Assembly: GCF_964340395.1 (NCBI RefSeq)
Contig: NC_135564.1
Coordinates: 23,110,387-23,174,386, forward strand
From: Glandiceps talaboti
Taxonomy: Eukaryota; Hemichordata; Enteropneusta; Spengelidae
Direction of reading: 5' to 3'
Length of the DNA: 64,000 nt
Each line of letters opens with the position of its first letter. Positions within the stretch are counted from its first letter, which is position 1. Below, piece after piece: positions 1-10,600 of the stretch. Below the pieces are notes generated by a model that saw only the letters and a list, made by a program, of their open reading frames with translations, did not search any database and was not told the DNA's origin. The position numbers and the translations under genes were made by a program.

Positions 1-1375
1 TTACTCGTGGAACATTGGAACAACTTTCGTGAAGGAATTTGTTTTTATATCCTGTAGATGGTACTATGACAGAGAATTTGCTATCAAATTCATTAATCTG
101 ACTTAGTTAAAAAGTTGAGAAGGCTTTAAAAGTTCCATGAAAAACGGTCGAGATGCAATTAAGCTTTATGGTCCAGGTTTTTAATAAATAGATCTTTACA
201 GAAAAGTAGGGGTGCTATCATAAATCTATAAAAGTTTCATTTATATACTGATGTCCATTTTATTATAATTGCTCTATCATTTTTCTGACCATTTCTTTTC
301 ATCAAATTCAAAAGCAATAGTCTGGCGAATAATGAGACTAACCAAGGAGTTAAGGTACATTTGTTGCAATGGATAGAGAACATGGCCTCTTAAAAAGTTT
401 AGCCTTGAGAGAAGAATTTTCTAGACATTCTGGCAAGAAGCTGGCAGCTTATCTACGTGCAATTGAATCAAATTTTCTTCTTACTATCACTAGCTTTTCT
501 AAGATAACATCAAATCAGTGAGCCCTTTTAAATGCATTTCTATTTTTTTTTGGGGGGGGGGGAATGAGAATGATTTTTCCAACCATACTATTAGTGTGCA
601 CTTAATCCTGCTAATATATAGCTTATATGTATGAAATAATAATATTGTTTATCACATTACTACTTCTTTAATATGCCAAGTTTTTAAAATATGTAAATTA
701 ATGGCTGCCACAATTTTCAGCCTTTTCTGTTTAGTTCATCAACAAACACTATGAACTCACAAACGTTCTCCCTAGATAATGTAAAAATCATATATTACAT
801 GTGATTGAATAGTGAAATAAAAGGCTGTAATTCACAAATATACTATATACATGTACTAACATTTATTTTGCTGAACTATCATTCCTACAACAAAAATGTA
901 CATTTCTTAAAGATGTTACATAGGCTAGGTGTGTGTTTTGTCACCCTTGTACCTCAACTCTAGTGTATATCAGGAAAGTTAGTTAATGAGGGAGGGGTTG
1001 TGTTACAAAACATACCAATAGAAGAATAAGGGCTTATGAAAGTATCTTTGATCGATGAGACAAAGAAGTTTGCCAATAGCACACCTGTATATGTTACACT
1101 ACCATAAACAATACAGGTAGTTGCTAAACTGACCAGGTATTGATTAAATAGTACATGAAATGAAGAAAATAATGAAATTTGGTAATATTAGTGCAACGTA
1201 TATAATTGTGAATGATAGGTAACATATTTGTATAAACAAAATGACACTTTATTTCATTAAGTTATGCAAAATATTTCATGACCAGAAATGACAGTTTTCA
1301 ATGGTGACAGCAAACATTTTTGATTTTACTGAATGTATGTAATCATTTAGAGCTCTCCTGAGCCAAAATCAAGAA
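1..1375. other. AT-rich, no feature recognised
   Basis: No convincing frame, splice pair or repeat beyond a T/G homopolymer at 543-562. Confidence 0.6.
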
Positions 1376-2580
1376 GTAGGTCCTAAGGACCACTCATGCC
1401 CAATCTATTTCAATAAAAAGTTCTGCAAAGTATGCTATATCTCAGAAAAATGGGATTTTAAAGAATGACAGCCACCATGTTGAATTTCTTGATTTATGCA
1501 AATGTCTGCAAATATTTACAAGGGCTCTCACTCTAAATACTATAAGTAGGTCCCCAGGATCACCCATACCCAACTTGGTGCTTTTATTTCATTAAAAAGG
1601 CAAAGTATGCTATATCTCAGAAATATGGTATTTTTAAGAATGATGGCTGCCATGTTGAATTTCATTGATTTATGCAAATGTCTGCAAATATTCACAAGGG
1701 CTCCCATTTTAAATGCAATATGTAGGTCCTCAGGATCACTCGTACCCAATCTGGTGCTTTTATTTCAACAAAAAGATCTGCAAAGTATGCTACATTGTAT
1801 ATCACAGAACAATGGAATTTTTAAGAATGATGGCTGCCATGTTGAATAATAATAATAATAATAATAATCTTTATTTATACTGGATAGTTCTTTAAGCATT
1901 TAAACACTTGTCTCCCAAGAAGTCCAGTGAGGGCCATCCCTCGTGGGTTCAGTGTTAATGCAGGAGGAAACCGGAGTACCCGGGGAAAACCTGCGTTGTT
2001 CGGTAGAGTCATACTGAACGACACTCTTCTTACTTACAGCGTGGTAAATTTAATCGAACCCTGAATGGGGTTCGAACCCCGACCGCAGTGGTAAGAGGCA
2101 AGTGGTTTAACCATTTGGCCACCGACAACCCCTAATGTCATTGATTTATGCAAATTTCTGCAAATATTCACAAGGGCTCCCATTCTAAATGCAGTAAGTA
2201 GGTCCTCAGGATCACTCATACCCAATTTGGTGCTTTTATTTCAACACACAGTTCTGCAAAGTACATGCTATATCTCAGCAAATGAGATTGATTGTGAATA
2301 ATGGTGGCCATTTTGAATTTCATTAATTTTATTCAAACGTATGCAAATATTCAGGAGGGCTGCACTCCTACATTCAATAAGTAAGTCCTCGAGACCACTC
2401 ATACCCAATTTGGTGCTTTTATTTCATCACAAAGTTCTGCAAAGTGGGATTGTTTGTAAGTAATGGCGGCCATTTTGAATTTTATTGATTTATGCAAATT
2501 TATGCAAATATTCACGAGGGCTCCCAATCTAAATTCAATAAGTAGGTACTAAGGAACATTCATGCCAAATTTGGTGCTTT
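1376..2580. repeat. ~160-180-bp tandem repeat, six copies
   Basis: Copies begin with TAGGTCC/TAAGTCC near 1376, 1547, 1723, 2199, 2383 and 2543. Each has ACTCATACCCAATTTGGTGC, TTCTGCAAAGTATGC and TTGATTTATGCAAATGTCTG. The step from 1723 to 2199 is long because a SINE is inserted. Confidence 0.9.
1846..2133 (-). mobile_element. tRNA-derived SINE nested in the tandem repeat
   Basis: Minus strand: a tRNA-like head with A-box-like GTGGCCAAATGGTTAA and B box GGTTCGAACCCC (2067-2130), a body with GGTACTCCGGTTTCCTCC, a motif like that of widespread deuterostome SINE bodies, and an (ATT)n tail at 1846-1868. Repeat sequence resumes on both sides. Confidence 0.8.
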
Positions 2581-3000
2581 TATCCGGCGTGTAACAAAAA
2601 AGTTGCTAAGCCACCTGACTACAAGGATCACTCCAAGGCTCTTGGCCTGACAATGGACGGGAATCAGAGCATCGCCAACACGAATTTCTGTAATCGCTCT
2701 AGTGGACAGATCACCCGAAGTAGCAGAAAAAATAACAAATTCAGTCTTATCATCATTCAAACACAAGAAATGTTCAGACATCCAAGACCTGACATCAGAA
2801 ATACAAAGTTCAAGATTAGAAACCATTCTAGCTTCATTATCTATAGTACAAGACATATAAAGTGAAGAGTCATCTGCATAAAAACTATAGAGACATCCAT
2901 GACTTGAAACTAATTCACCTAATGAAGAAGTGTACATATTAAAAAGTATAGGTCCGAGAACTGTGGTACCCCAGGATAGAATGGTGACTGGGTGGAATTC
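2560..3000 (-). pseudogene. LINE reverse transcriptase palm fragment
   Basis: Minus-strand frame with TVLGPILFNMYTSSLGELV, then LYSFYADDSSLY (the YADD catalytic box), LCLNDDKTEFVIF and SLGV. These are motifs of Jockey/CR1-type RTs in their normal order, about 140 codons. Both ends run into unrelated repeats. The upstream GxPQG motif is altered. Confidence 0.8.
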
Positions 3001-3094
3001 ACAAGTACACACTGACTGCGATTGGAGAGCTAGGACTGAAACCACATGAGGACACTATATCTGAAAGACCAAAACAGTCTCTTAAGCGATTCAG

Positions 3095-3945
3095 TAAAAT
3101 AATACTATACTATACTATACTATACTATACTATACTATACTATACCATACAATATATACTATACTATATACTGTACTATATTATACTATACTATATTATA
3201 CTGTATACTATACTATATAATGTACTATATTATACTGTATGCTATACTATATACTGTACTATATTATACTGTATGCTATACTACATTATACTATACTATA
3301 CTGTATAGTATTATATACTATATACTATACTTTATAATATATACTATATATTATACTATGCTATATACTATATACTATACTATATACTATACTATATCAT
3401 ATTATACTATATACTTACTGTACTATACCATACTATATACTATACTATACTGTACTATATACTAGAATATGCTATATACTATATACTGTACTATATACTA
3501 TACTATGCTATATACTATATACTATATACTGTACTATACTATACTATACTATACTGTACTGTATACTATACTATTCTATATACTGTACTATACTATACTA
3601 TACTATACTGTACTGTATACTATACTATACTATACTATACTATACTATACTATACTATACTATATACTATATACTGTACTATACTATACTATACTATACT
3701 GTACTGTATACTATACTGTACTATACTATACTATACTATACTATACTATATACTATATACTGTACTATACTATACTGTACTGTATACTATACTGTACTAT
3801 ACTATACTATACTATACTATACTATATACTATATACTGTACTATACTATACTATACTATACTATACTGTACTGTATACTATACTATGCTGTATACCATAT
3901 ACCGTACTCTATATTATACTATACTATATTATACTATTATCTAGT
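3095..3945 (+). repeat. (TATAC)n degenerate pentanucleotide array
   Basis: About 850 bp of TATAC pentamers with frequent TATATAC and CTGTAC variants. The open frames read through it (YYTILY...) are artefacts of its period. Longer internal periodicity is visible near 3540-3900, where blocks of TACTATACTGTACTGTATAC recur. Confidence 0.95.
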
Positions 3946-4151
3946 TCTTTTTCCACTAGATTTTTAAATTCGGGATGCTTCAATTTAGTGTTGACCCATT
4001 TGTCTTTTAAGTTTATGTTTTGTTTGTGTACTATGATTGGTCTTTCTGGATATACATGGGGTTGTAATTGATTTCATTGTCTGCTGTTAAGTCCCAGTGT
4101 TTAGTTATTGCATCTCATAGATGAGATCTGTTAATGTAGAGGCTGTATGTT

Positions 4152-4990
4152 GTGTTGAAGACCAATGGGATCTCATGTGTGGGTGTCCGGCTTTCGAGAT
4201 ATGGCTCACACTTGCACAACGTGTATCATCACATGGCATCAGAAACTACTGTAGTTCCTGAAAATTCAATACTAGGCACTTTAGACGTGGTATATATGTA
4301 CACAAATACATTCCAGTCTGACGCAATGCAGTCAGTTGTCAAAGCACTTGACTCGCCAGTTACAAAAACAATCAACTATAGCATTCCAAAACCACCACGT
4401 GCACCCGTGTATCTCCTAAAACTATTATGTGATTCTCACGAAAAACACATTTAAATTTAATGGAGAATTCTACACACAAACATGTGTATGTAGCATGGGC
4501 TCTTGGGCATCACCCGAAATAGCCGACATAGCATTCCATGAACTGGAAAGTCGCATTATTGAAATCTACATGAATAAAATATCACTCTGGACACGTTTCA
4601 GGGATGGCGTTTTCATGATATTTTGTGGCACCCAAGTCGAACTAAATAATCTGAGTGAAAAAATAAACCAAATACATCCACCTTTCAAATTTTCGTTGGA
4701 AAGCTCAGATACGGAAGTAACATATCTCGATCTTCCAATCCACAAATGTCAACGACACCAATAACACAAAGTATTGGATATCAAAACTCACTCTAATATT
4801 TACACAGGTAATAATGCCACAGACTCAGTCTTTAAAGGGTCCATTAAGGGTCAAACGATCAGATACATCAGAACATATATAACGAAGAAGAATTTCAAAA
4901 GAAAGTGAAATTCTTCACTGGAAAACTGGCGAAAAGAGGCTATAATGAAACAGAAATAAATACTAGTAACTTGAGTCCACTATCATAATC
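4152..4990 (+). pseudogene. Penelope-like reverse transcriptase fragment
   Basis: Broken plus-strand RT. The first frame (4152-4454) has LDVVYMYTN, the Penelope-type palm A motif (usually DVVSLYTN). The next (4429-4764) has FNGEFYTQ, SMGSWASPEIADI and TRFRDGVFMIF. The catalytic RxxDD is RFRDG, so the second catalytic aspartate is replaced by glycine. A third frame after about 4770 reads IYTGN and KGQTIRYIR, then FTGKLAKRGYN, matching the RT end. At least two frameshifts. It lies exactly between two (TATAC)n arrays of opposite orientation. Confidence 0.75.
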
Positions 4991-5039
4991 CTGGCATCTC
5001 TATTTGATGAACAATACAAGTAAACTCTGGGCAAACAAA

Positions 5040-6027
5040 TACGGGAATACTATACTATACACTATACAGTACTACACTATAGTGTAGTATAGTATATCAT
5101 ATTGTATAGTGTATATTATAGTATATAGTATAGAATACTGTACTGTATAGTATAGTTCAGTATGGTATAGTATAGTATAGCATAGTATAGTGTTATATAG
5201 TATAGTATATTATATAGTATAGTATAGTATATAGTATAGAGCATAGCATAGTATAGTATATAGTGTAGTCTAGTATATAGTATAGTATAGTGTATAGTAT
5301 AGTATAATATACTATACTATACTATACTATACAGTATACAATAGTATGCTATGTACTATACTATATTATAAGCCCAGTGGGCTGGATGTGGCAACTCTTT
5401 AATTTATACGGTACATGCATTTGTATTGAACGAAATGTTCACTTGGTAAGCCCACATAGGACACATAAATAAATAAAACAAACAAACTATACTATACTAT
5501 ATGCTTTGCACTGTACTATATAATATACTATACTATATACTGTACAATATTATTCTATACCTATACTATGGTATAAGGTATATAGTCTAGTATAGTATAT
5601 AGTACAGTATAGTACATTATATAGTAAAGTATAGTATAATATAGTATAGTATATTGTATGTTAGAGTATATAGTATAGTATAGTATAGTACAGTATATGG
5701 TATATAGCATAGTATAGTATACTGTAAACCTGGAAATGTTCGCGTAAGATTTATTTTCGCTAATTTCGCTACAAAACAAAAACTCGAAAATAAGTAGTAG
5801 CGAAAATATATATTTCTGCATAATGCAATGTACCTGTATGGTTATTAGTGAAAATTAATCTTTGTGAACTACATGAAGACTGTAAAATCGCAAAATTTTC
5901 TAGTCGTGAAAATATGCAGGTTTACAGTATTATATAGTATATTATAGTATAGGACAGTATAGTATAGTATAGTATAGTATTGTAAAGTATAGTATAGTAT
6001 AGTACAGTACAGTACATTACAGTATAG
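5040..6027 (-). repeat. (TATAC)n array in inverted orientation
   Basis: Same pentamer read as GTATA/TATAG, so inverted relative to 3095-3945. It is interrupted by unrelated sequence at about 5370-5485 and by a MITE at 5720-5929. The two arrays enclose the Penelope-like RT fragment. Confidence 0.9.
5720..5929. mobile_element. MITE with 13-bp perfect TIRs (TACTGTAAACCTG)
   Basis: Left TIR 5720-5732 and right TIR 5917-5929 are exact inverted repeats. The flanking bases are TA on both sides. The interior is non-coding (TTCGCGTAAG / GTGAAAATA). Insertion into the pentanucleotide array is clear because array sequence resumes on either side. The flanking array is itself TA-rich, so a TA duplication is not proven. 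Confidence 0.7.
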
Positions 6028-6197
6028 AGAAGACCGATTTTTGAATTAGAAGACCGACACTTGATTAGAAGACCAACACTTGAGTTAGAAGACCGATTTT
6101 TGAATTAGAAGACTGATTTTTGAATTAGAAGACCGACACTTGAATTAGAAAACCGACACTCGAGTTAGAAGACCGACACTTGAATTAGAAGACTGAT
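6027..6197. repeat. Minisatellite, ~20-21-bp unit
   Basis: Eight or so copies of AGAAGACCGACACTTGAATT with TTTTTG and GAGTT variants. Confidence 0.9.
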
Positions 6198-6291
6198 TTG
6201 TTACCTTCGGCTATGGTAGAAAAATGATAATGATATACATGTAGTAAAAGCCCAAGACAGATGAATGTGTAAGATTTACTCCTTTTAATAT

Positions 6292-6365
6292 TAGTCCCCG
6301 CCGGACGAAGTCCAGGGCGGGGACTTATGGATTGGGTTCCGTCCGTCCATCTGTCTGTCCGTCCA
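6292..6365. repeat. Hairpin AGTCCCCGCC/GGCGGGGACT plus (GTCC)n
   Basis: A compact stem-loop with 10-bp complementary arms followed by GGGTTCCGTCCGTCC and CTGTCTGTCC. This looks like part of a dispersed repeat; no coding. Confidence 0.5.
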
Positions 6366-6368
6366 GAG

Positions 6369-6595
6369 TACAGGGGCGTGTAATATTTCATAGATTGTTG
6401 TTTTCCAGGTCTACAGACTAAATATAACAACCTTTTGATTAATATATATTCCTACATGTAAAGGGAAGAGACATTTCTTAGTAGTATAGAGATTGATACA
6501 TTTGTAGCAGCAAGATTCGTACGATATTTTCCTAAGAAAACGGCATTCTAAGCAATAAGAAAACAACAATCTATGAAATATTACACGCCCCTGTG
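6369..6595. mobile_element. hAT-like MITE with 8-bp target-site duplication
   Basis: Arms 6371-6405 and 6559-6593 are inverted repeats of about 35 bp starting CAGGGGCGTGTAATATTTCA. GTCCAGAG occurs at 6361-6368 and again at 6596-6603, an exact 8-bp duplication that fits the hAT nTnnnnAn preference. A related, oppositely oriented copy is at 12367-12572. Confidence 0.75.
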
Positions 6596-6603
6596 GTCCA
6601 GAG

Positions 6604-7640
6604 CCGTTACATATGCACGTCAATTTGTTTCACGATATGAAGCCGAAACAAGTAGAGGCGATTGCAGCATTTTTGGAGGGACACGGTGTCTTCTAGTTGC
6701 AATAATTGTAGCGTTTTGAGGGTTTTTTTCGTCTGTTTTGGTGACTTTTTAAGTTTTAGTTTTTAACCCACACCTAACGCTACAATTCCTAGTGTAGGGA
6801 TTCCAATCAGCTGATGCGATGCGGATCGGTATCGCAGGTATCAACCCCTATTTTCGACGAAATATCGACCTACCTACGGAAAATCAGACATTTCCTAACC
6901 GCAACACTTCTTGGGAATCCCCCGCAGCACAATCGACTCCCCGGTCTGGCCTTTCTCCCGTTAAAAACGGCTGCCAAAAATGCTAAACTAGACAATTTTG
7001 AAAACTTTCGCGGCTCCGAGAGCTCGGCAAATGTACCACGTGATCAACGACCTTCGTTCCATTTCCTTACAGTGCAGTGTTACTTTGAAACAAAAATCAA
7101 CTGTAGCATGTATCGTTTATTAATATTTACCTTGGAGGAATTATAATTCCTCCAAGTATTTACTTAGGACAAAACATTGGGGAAGGACTGTGTGTGTTCA
7201 GGATGTGAAATCAACGGTGTGCATTGTACATCAATAATGTATATCTGAATGAAAGACATCGAAATGTGTATACTAAGACAGAACAGAAATAGAATTTGTA
7301 TAAATAAGCTTACAAAAATTCACACAAAATTGTTGCTTGTACTAGTTGTAGTTTCATCCGTCTCTAAAATAAGCACGGTGTTCCTGTAGTCTCGTAATCT
7401 TAATGTGGAATACATTGTATGCCCTGATTGTATGTATTTCGAAACGTAAACAGGAACATCATCAGGAGTTTTATGTGGTCACCATATACTTTAATCGGTG
7501 TTTTTGTTACCGAAGACATCATAGCCTTCAGGACAACAAATACAACCATGACTGTGACAACACGTGTCTTTGTTATGATCGCACCACGTTGAGATGTCAT
7601 TTGCATACTTTGGCAAACCCACATAATGACGACATCACAT
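6604..7640. other. Less repetitive stretch with CpG-containing block
   Basis: 6800-7060 is richer in CG and holds a CACGTG at 7038. A 110-codon plus frame (6814-7146) has no recognisable domain. It could be promoter-proximal DNA of an unseen gene; nothing confirms this. Confidence 0.3.
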
Positions 7641-7660
7641 TCCTTTCCAAACGCTTCCAG

Positions 7661-7745
7661 CCAGACTCGGGACTGGTCCCTCTCTTCTCGCGGCTGCGCC
7701 GCTCGGTATACATAAACAGATTAGGGACGATAGTCACGAGTCTGG
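7661..7745. mobile_element. Short foldback element, ~85 bp
   Basis: CCAGACTCGGGACTGGTCCCT at the left is inverted as AGGGACGATAGTCACGAGTCTGG at the right, with a few mismatches. It is followed by (TTGG)n at 7757-7785. Confidence 0.55.
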
Positions 7746-7856
7746 CAGCGAGACTAGTTGGTTGGTTGGTTGGTTGGTTGGTAGTATTTTCACTTGCCTG
7801 TCTATGGCCTTTCTCTCATACCTAACATCCACAGACACAAATTTCGCAGTTCCGCC

Positions 7857-8183
7857 CACAGGCATTTGTTTCCCGAGTTATGGCTCAGAATATTTCTATC
7901 AGAATACAATAAAATGACGATAATATCGTTAATATTGACGTTTTAAACCAACACTATATGAAAGGGGTAAAATTACACATGTTTCTGTGATCGCGCAGTT
8001 TCACTAAATGCGAAGGAAGACTTCCTTCGCATTTAGTGAAACTGCGCGATCACAGAAACATGTGTAATTTTACCCCTTTCATATAGTGTTGGTTTAAAAC
8101 GTCAATATTAACGATATTATCGTCATTTTATTGTATTCTGATAGAAATATTCTGAGCCATAACTCGGGAAACAAATGCCTGTG
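7857..8183. mobile_element. Near-perfect 327-bp palindromic element with 8-bp TSD
   Basis: Arms of about 163 bp are identical in my reading around a single central base at 8020. Ends are CACAGGCATTTG / CAAATGCCTGTG. GTTCCGCC is present at 7849-7856 and 8184-8191. The 36.5-kb copy has one uninterrupted GTTTCGCC at the equivalent site, confirming an insertion. It carries no ORF. Confidence 0.9.
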
Positions 8184-8362
8184 GTTCCGCCGCTGTCTTC
8201 ATTTCCACCGTGTACATCTCCGTCCGTGTTTGTCATCCTCACCGTGTTTCCATCTGCGTTCGTCATCTTCGCCATGCATCATATTCAAGTTATTTTTACA
8301 CCAAAGTACAAACTATATGTTTGTATGTTTGAGAGTGCCCTTGACATTATTCACAGTCAAGC

Positions 8363-8365
<3 letters not shown>

Positions 8366-8394
<29 letters not shown>
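8366..8394. repeat. (TG)n microsatellite
   Basis: About 14 TG units; at the same site copy 2 (36237-36372) has CA and CACACT tracts. Confidence 0.95.
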
Positions 8395-8396
<2 letters not shown>

Positions 8397-8499
8397 CTTG
8401 CCACCCCCACCCCCTCTTGGATATGTTATGGCAACTCAAAAAAGGCGACAAAGAATTGTTTGGCAGCGATGACACCCCTAGCATTGACTAGATAATATG

Positions 8500-8532
8500 A
8501 ACGTTAGACTGTTAGAAACAGTCTAACGTTCA
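8500..8532. repeat. Short palindrome GAACGTTAGACTG..
   Basis: 13-bp arms around TTAGAAA. It is conserved in copy 2 near 36109-36141, so it predates the duplication. Confidence 0.7.
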
Positions 8533-8822
8533 GGGGACCTTTTTGCCAGACTTGCCATATCATAACCTGCAGCTGTTTACAGTCTTCACAGTAAATTCCT
8601 ATTTGGTCTTGAAGGATGAGAATTTAAATAAATTATACCGTAAGTTATCTATACATATACTGATCAACTGAAAGTACTATCATCTGGCTTTTGCGGCTGT
8701 CATTCAAGGCAATGTCTATTATATCTACAAGATATCAAGCATACATCATCTACACCTGATGGCTAAGAGTGGTAAGTGTCATCTATAAGTTACTTACTTT
8801 TTGTTATTCTTCTACATTCGAT

Positions 8823-9049
8823 TACACTGTCGATAGTCGCTCGCGCCTTTTTTTCCTACGTTTTATCTAAACTCCGATCCGGCGCAACACTAGTATAATC
8901 TCAAACTGATATTGAGGGCCGAAGGCCCGAATGGTCGAGGGCCGAAGGCCCGAAGCTCTTCGGCCCTCGATATATAGACTAGTGTTGCGCCGGATCGGAG
9001 TTTAGATAAAACGGAGGAAAAAAAGGCGCGAGCGACTGTCGACAGTCTA
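8823..9049. mobile_element. Mutator-like MITE, 227 bp, 9-bp TSD
   Basis: Long inverted arms (about 70 bp, TACACTGTCGATAGTCGCTC / TAGACTGTCGACAGTCGCTC) around a G/C-rich core with GAGGGCCGAAGGCCCGA repeats. ACATTCGAT at 8814-8822 is repeated at 9050-9058. The 35.8-kb copy has one ACATTCGAT only. A 9-bp duplication is typical of Mutator-like elements. Confidence 0.85.
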
Positions 9050-9285
9050 ACATTCGATTTGCAACGATGATGAATGCAAAATAACTGTTTTATACGTGCT
9101 AACGTAAGTGACATATATAAATGTAAATTAAGCATCTGTGAGAACAAATAACACACACATAAGTGCAAATGACTCGCATATGAAAATAAATAACACACAT
9201 AAGGCAAGTAATGCACTATGAATATAAATGATGCACGTACACAAAGGCAAATGATGAAAAACTGAAAATAAGTTACACATGCATG

Positions 9286-9486
9286 CAATCTGATTAAAAT
9301 CCGATGTGGTGAAAGCGGCTAGATGTCCTTATTTACCTCTATTCATCGTGTTGTGACGTTTGTTTTGTTCGGGGTGATCGCCGCCTTCCCACGATCACTC
9401 CGAACAAAACAAACGTCACAACACGATGAATAGAGGTAAATAAGGACATCTAGCCGCTTTCACCACATCGGATTTTAATCAGATTG
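9286..9486. mobile_element. Mutator-like MITE family CAATCTGATTAAAATC, copy 1
   Basis: Arms of about 85-90 bp, starting CAATCTGATTAAAATCCGAT and ending with the inverse. ACATGCATG at 9277-9285 is repeated at 9487-9495. Copy 2 of the host segment has a single ACATGCATG. A related element is at 29961-30159. Confidence 0.88.
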
Positions 9487-9658
9487 ACATGCATGGTGCA
9501 TCATAAAAATAAATGACACAAGATAACTGATGTACCTAGTATCAAATCACACACAAGACAAATTATATGCCATGTAAAAAATGACACCCAAGGCAAATGA
9601 TGCATGTATTAAAGTAAATGACGTACATATGAAAATAAATAATGTGTATTAAGGTAAA

Positions 9659-9748
9659 TGTAGACTGTAAGATATGTTGTGATTTTCTGCCCTCATCGGC
9701 CTATTCTCACATGTGTGAGGGCGCCCCGTCATGGCGTATTACAGACTA
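9659..9748. mobile_element. Small TIR element TAGACTGTAAGATA..
   Basis: TAGACTGTAAGATATG at the left and GGCGTATTACAGACTA at the right are imperfect inverted repeats around CCTCATCGGCC and GTGAGGGCGCCCC. It is present in both host-segment copies (also 35341-35430). Similar cores (ACGGGGCGCCCTCACATATC) occur at 26.47 and 26.88 kb. Confidence 0.55.
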
Positions 9749-9827
9749 AGGTAAATGGTGAACCAAAAAGTAAATGATGTGCCCTTCAGGCAAGTGATGC
9801 AATATGAAAGTGAAACATATACTAGGC

Positions 9828-9828
9828 T

Positions 9829-9907
<79 letters not shown>
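9828..9907. repeat. (TA)n microsatellite, first tract
   Basis: About 40 TA units, ending copy 1 of the dispersed segment. Confidence 0.97.
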
Positions 9908-9910
<3 letters not shown>

Positions 9911-9939
9911 GCACTCTACTTGGCGAAAGAAGAATGAAA

Positions 9940-9946
<7 letters not shown>

Positions 9947-10026
<80 letters not shown>
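9947..10026. repeat. (TA)n microsatellite, second tract
   Basis: About 38 TA units after a 40-bp spacer. Confidence 0.97.
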
Positions 10027-10029
<3 letters not shown>

Positions 10030-10600
10030 GACTGGATGTAGATAAAACCACATAAAAGTGCTCAATACGGGTAGTAGAGCGAATTATATACAGGTTTTGA
10101 AAATTTGAACCAAATTATATGCTATAGACCCTACAGAACTGTTTCGTGAGGTGCGTAGTCCTCACTCATCAGGGGTAGAATGGAATATAGTATCTGCATT
10201 TCCTTACCCTTAAATTCTATTATTCTAATGTTCCTAACAGGGAATGTCTATGCCTACACGACGACACAAGTTCATTCCGTTTATTTAGAGTGCAACGATG
10301 AGGTTGACAAATTATAATATACTTTTCAGTTATGCAGAGATTACATCTCTGACTGGAGCTGTTGTACGGTCGCGCGCGTGCGATTGTCATGGAAAATTAT
10401 CGCATGCGCGGCGACAGTAGGGAGCCCTCCACGACGTTCTCAGGAGAGGGAAGAGCACGTCGTGCTCGTACCCGGTGCTGTCGTGCTCGTGACAGGCGTG
10501 ACCTTTGACATCCATTACGACGTGTTTCGGCGTCAAATACACTGGCCACTATAGACGGCCGATGCATGTGTGCCCGGTCAGATATGAAGAATGAACTTGT
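10026..10600 (-). mobile_element. Probable terminal-repeat remnant around the hammerhead
   Basis: Non-coding sequence following the second (TA)n tract and carrying the hammerhead. The association of such ribozymes with Penelope-like elements suggests a pLTR remnant. A 44-bp piece (10403-10446, AGTAGGGAGCCCTCCACGAC and flank) recurs at 18043-18085. Boundaries are guesses. Confidence 0.35.
10122..10190 (-). ncRNA. Hammerhead ribozyme, Penelope/retrozyme type
   Basis: On the minus strand the core CUGAUGA is followed by stem II GUGAGG / CCUCAC with loop ACUACGCA, then GAAA. Stem III is a minimal CAG-UU-CUG closed by the A-U pair, then the cleavage nucleotide A (plus-strand 10132). Stem I is ACCC/GGGU, an internal loop, and CUAUA/UAUAG. 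All invariant core bases (C3 U4 G5 A6, G8 A9, G12 A13 A14, A15.1-U16.1) are present. Very short stem III hammerheads are known from Penelope-like elements and retrozymes, where they occur in terminal repeats. Predicted self-cleavage is between 10132 and 10131. No intact element surrounds it, so it is probably in a remnant terminal repeat. Confidence 0.85.

Larger units (their letters stand above)
7755..9830 (+). repeat. Copy 1 of a dispersed segment, with three nested MITEs
   Basis: Sequence between the (TTGG)n and (TA)n tracts is paralogous, in inverted orientation, to 35225-36640. Shared landmarks include CCTTGACATTATTCACAGTC, the hairpin GAACGTTAGACTG..CAGTCTAACGTTC, and TGGCTTTTGCGGCTGTCATT. 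Relative to copy 2 it carries extra insertions at 7857-8183, 8823-9049 and 9286-9486. Much of 9060-9800 is built of degenerate 20-25-bp pieces (AAGGCAAATGATGCA, GAAAATAAATGACAC). Confidence 0.85.

Noticed and set aside
2067-2130. Functional tRNA gene on the minus strand
   Set aside because: A and B boxes are present but the sequence continues into a SINE body and (ATT)n tail and lacks a clean acceptor stem.
3220-4071. YYTILY-rich 200-codon ORF
   Set aside because: Product of the (TATAC)n array, whose 5-bp period gives open frames by itself.
6814-7146. 110-codon ORF in the CpG-containing block
   Set aside because: No domain and no conserved-looking pattern; kept only as a note on the region.
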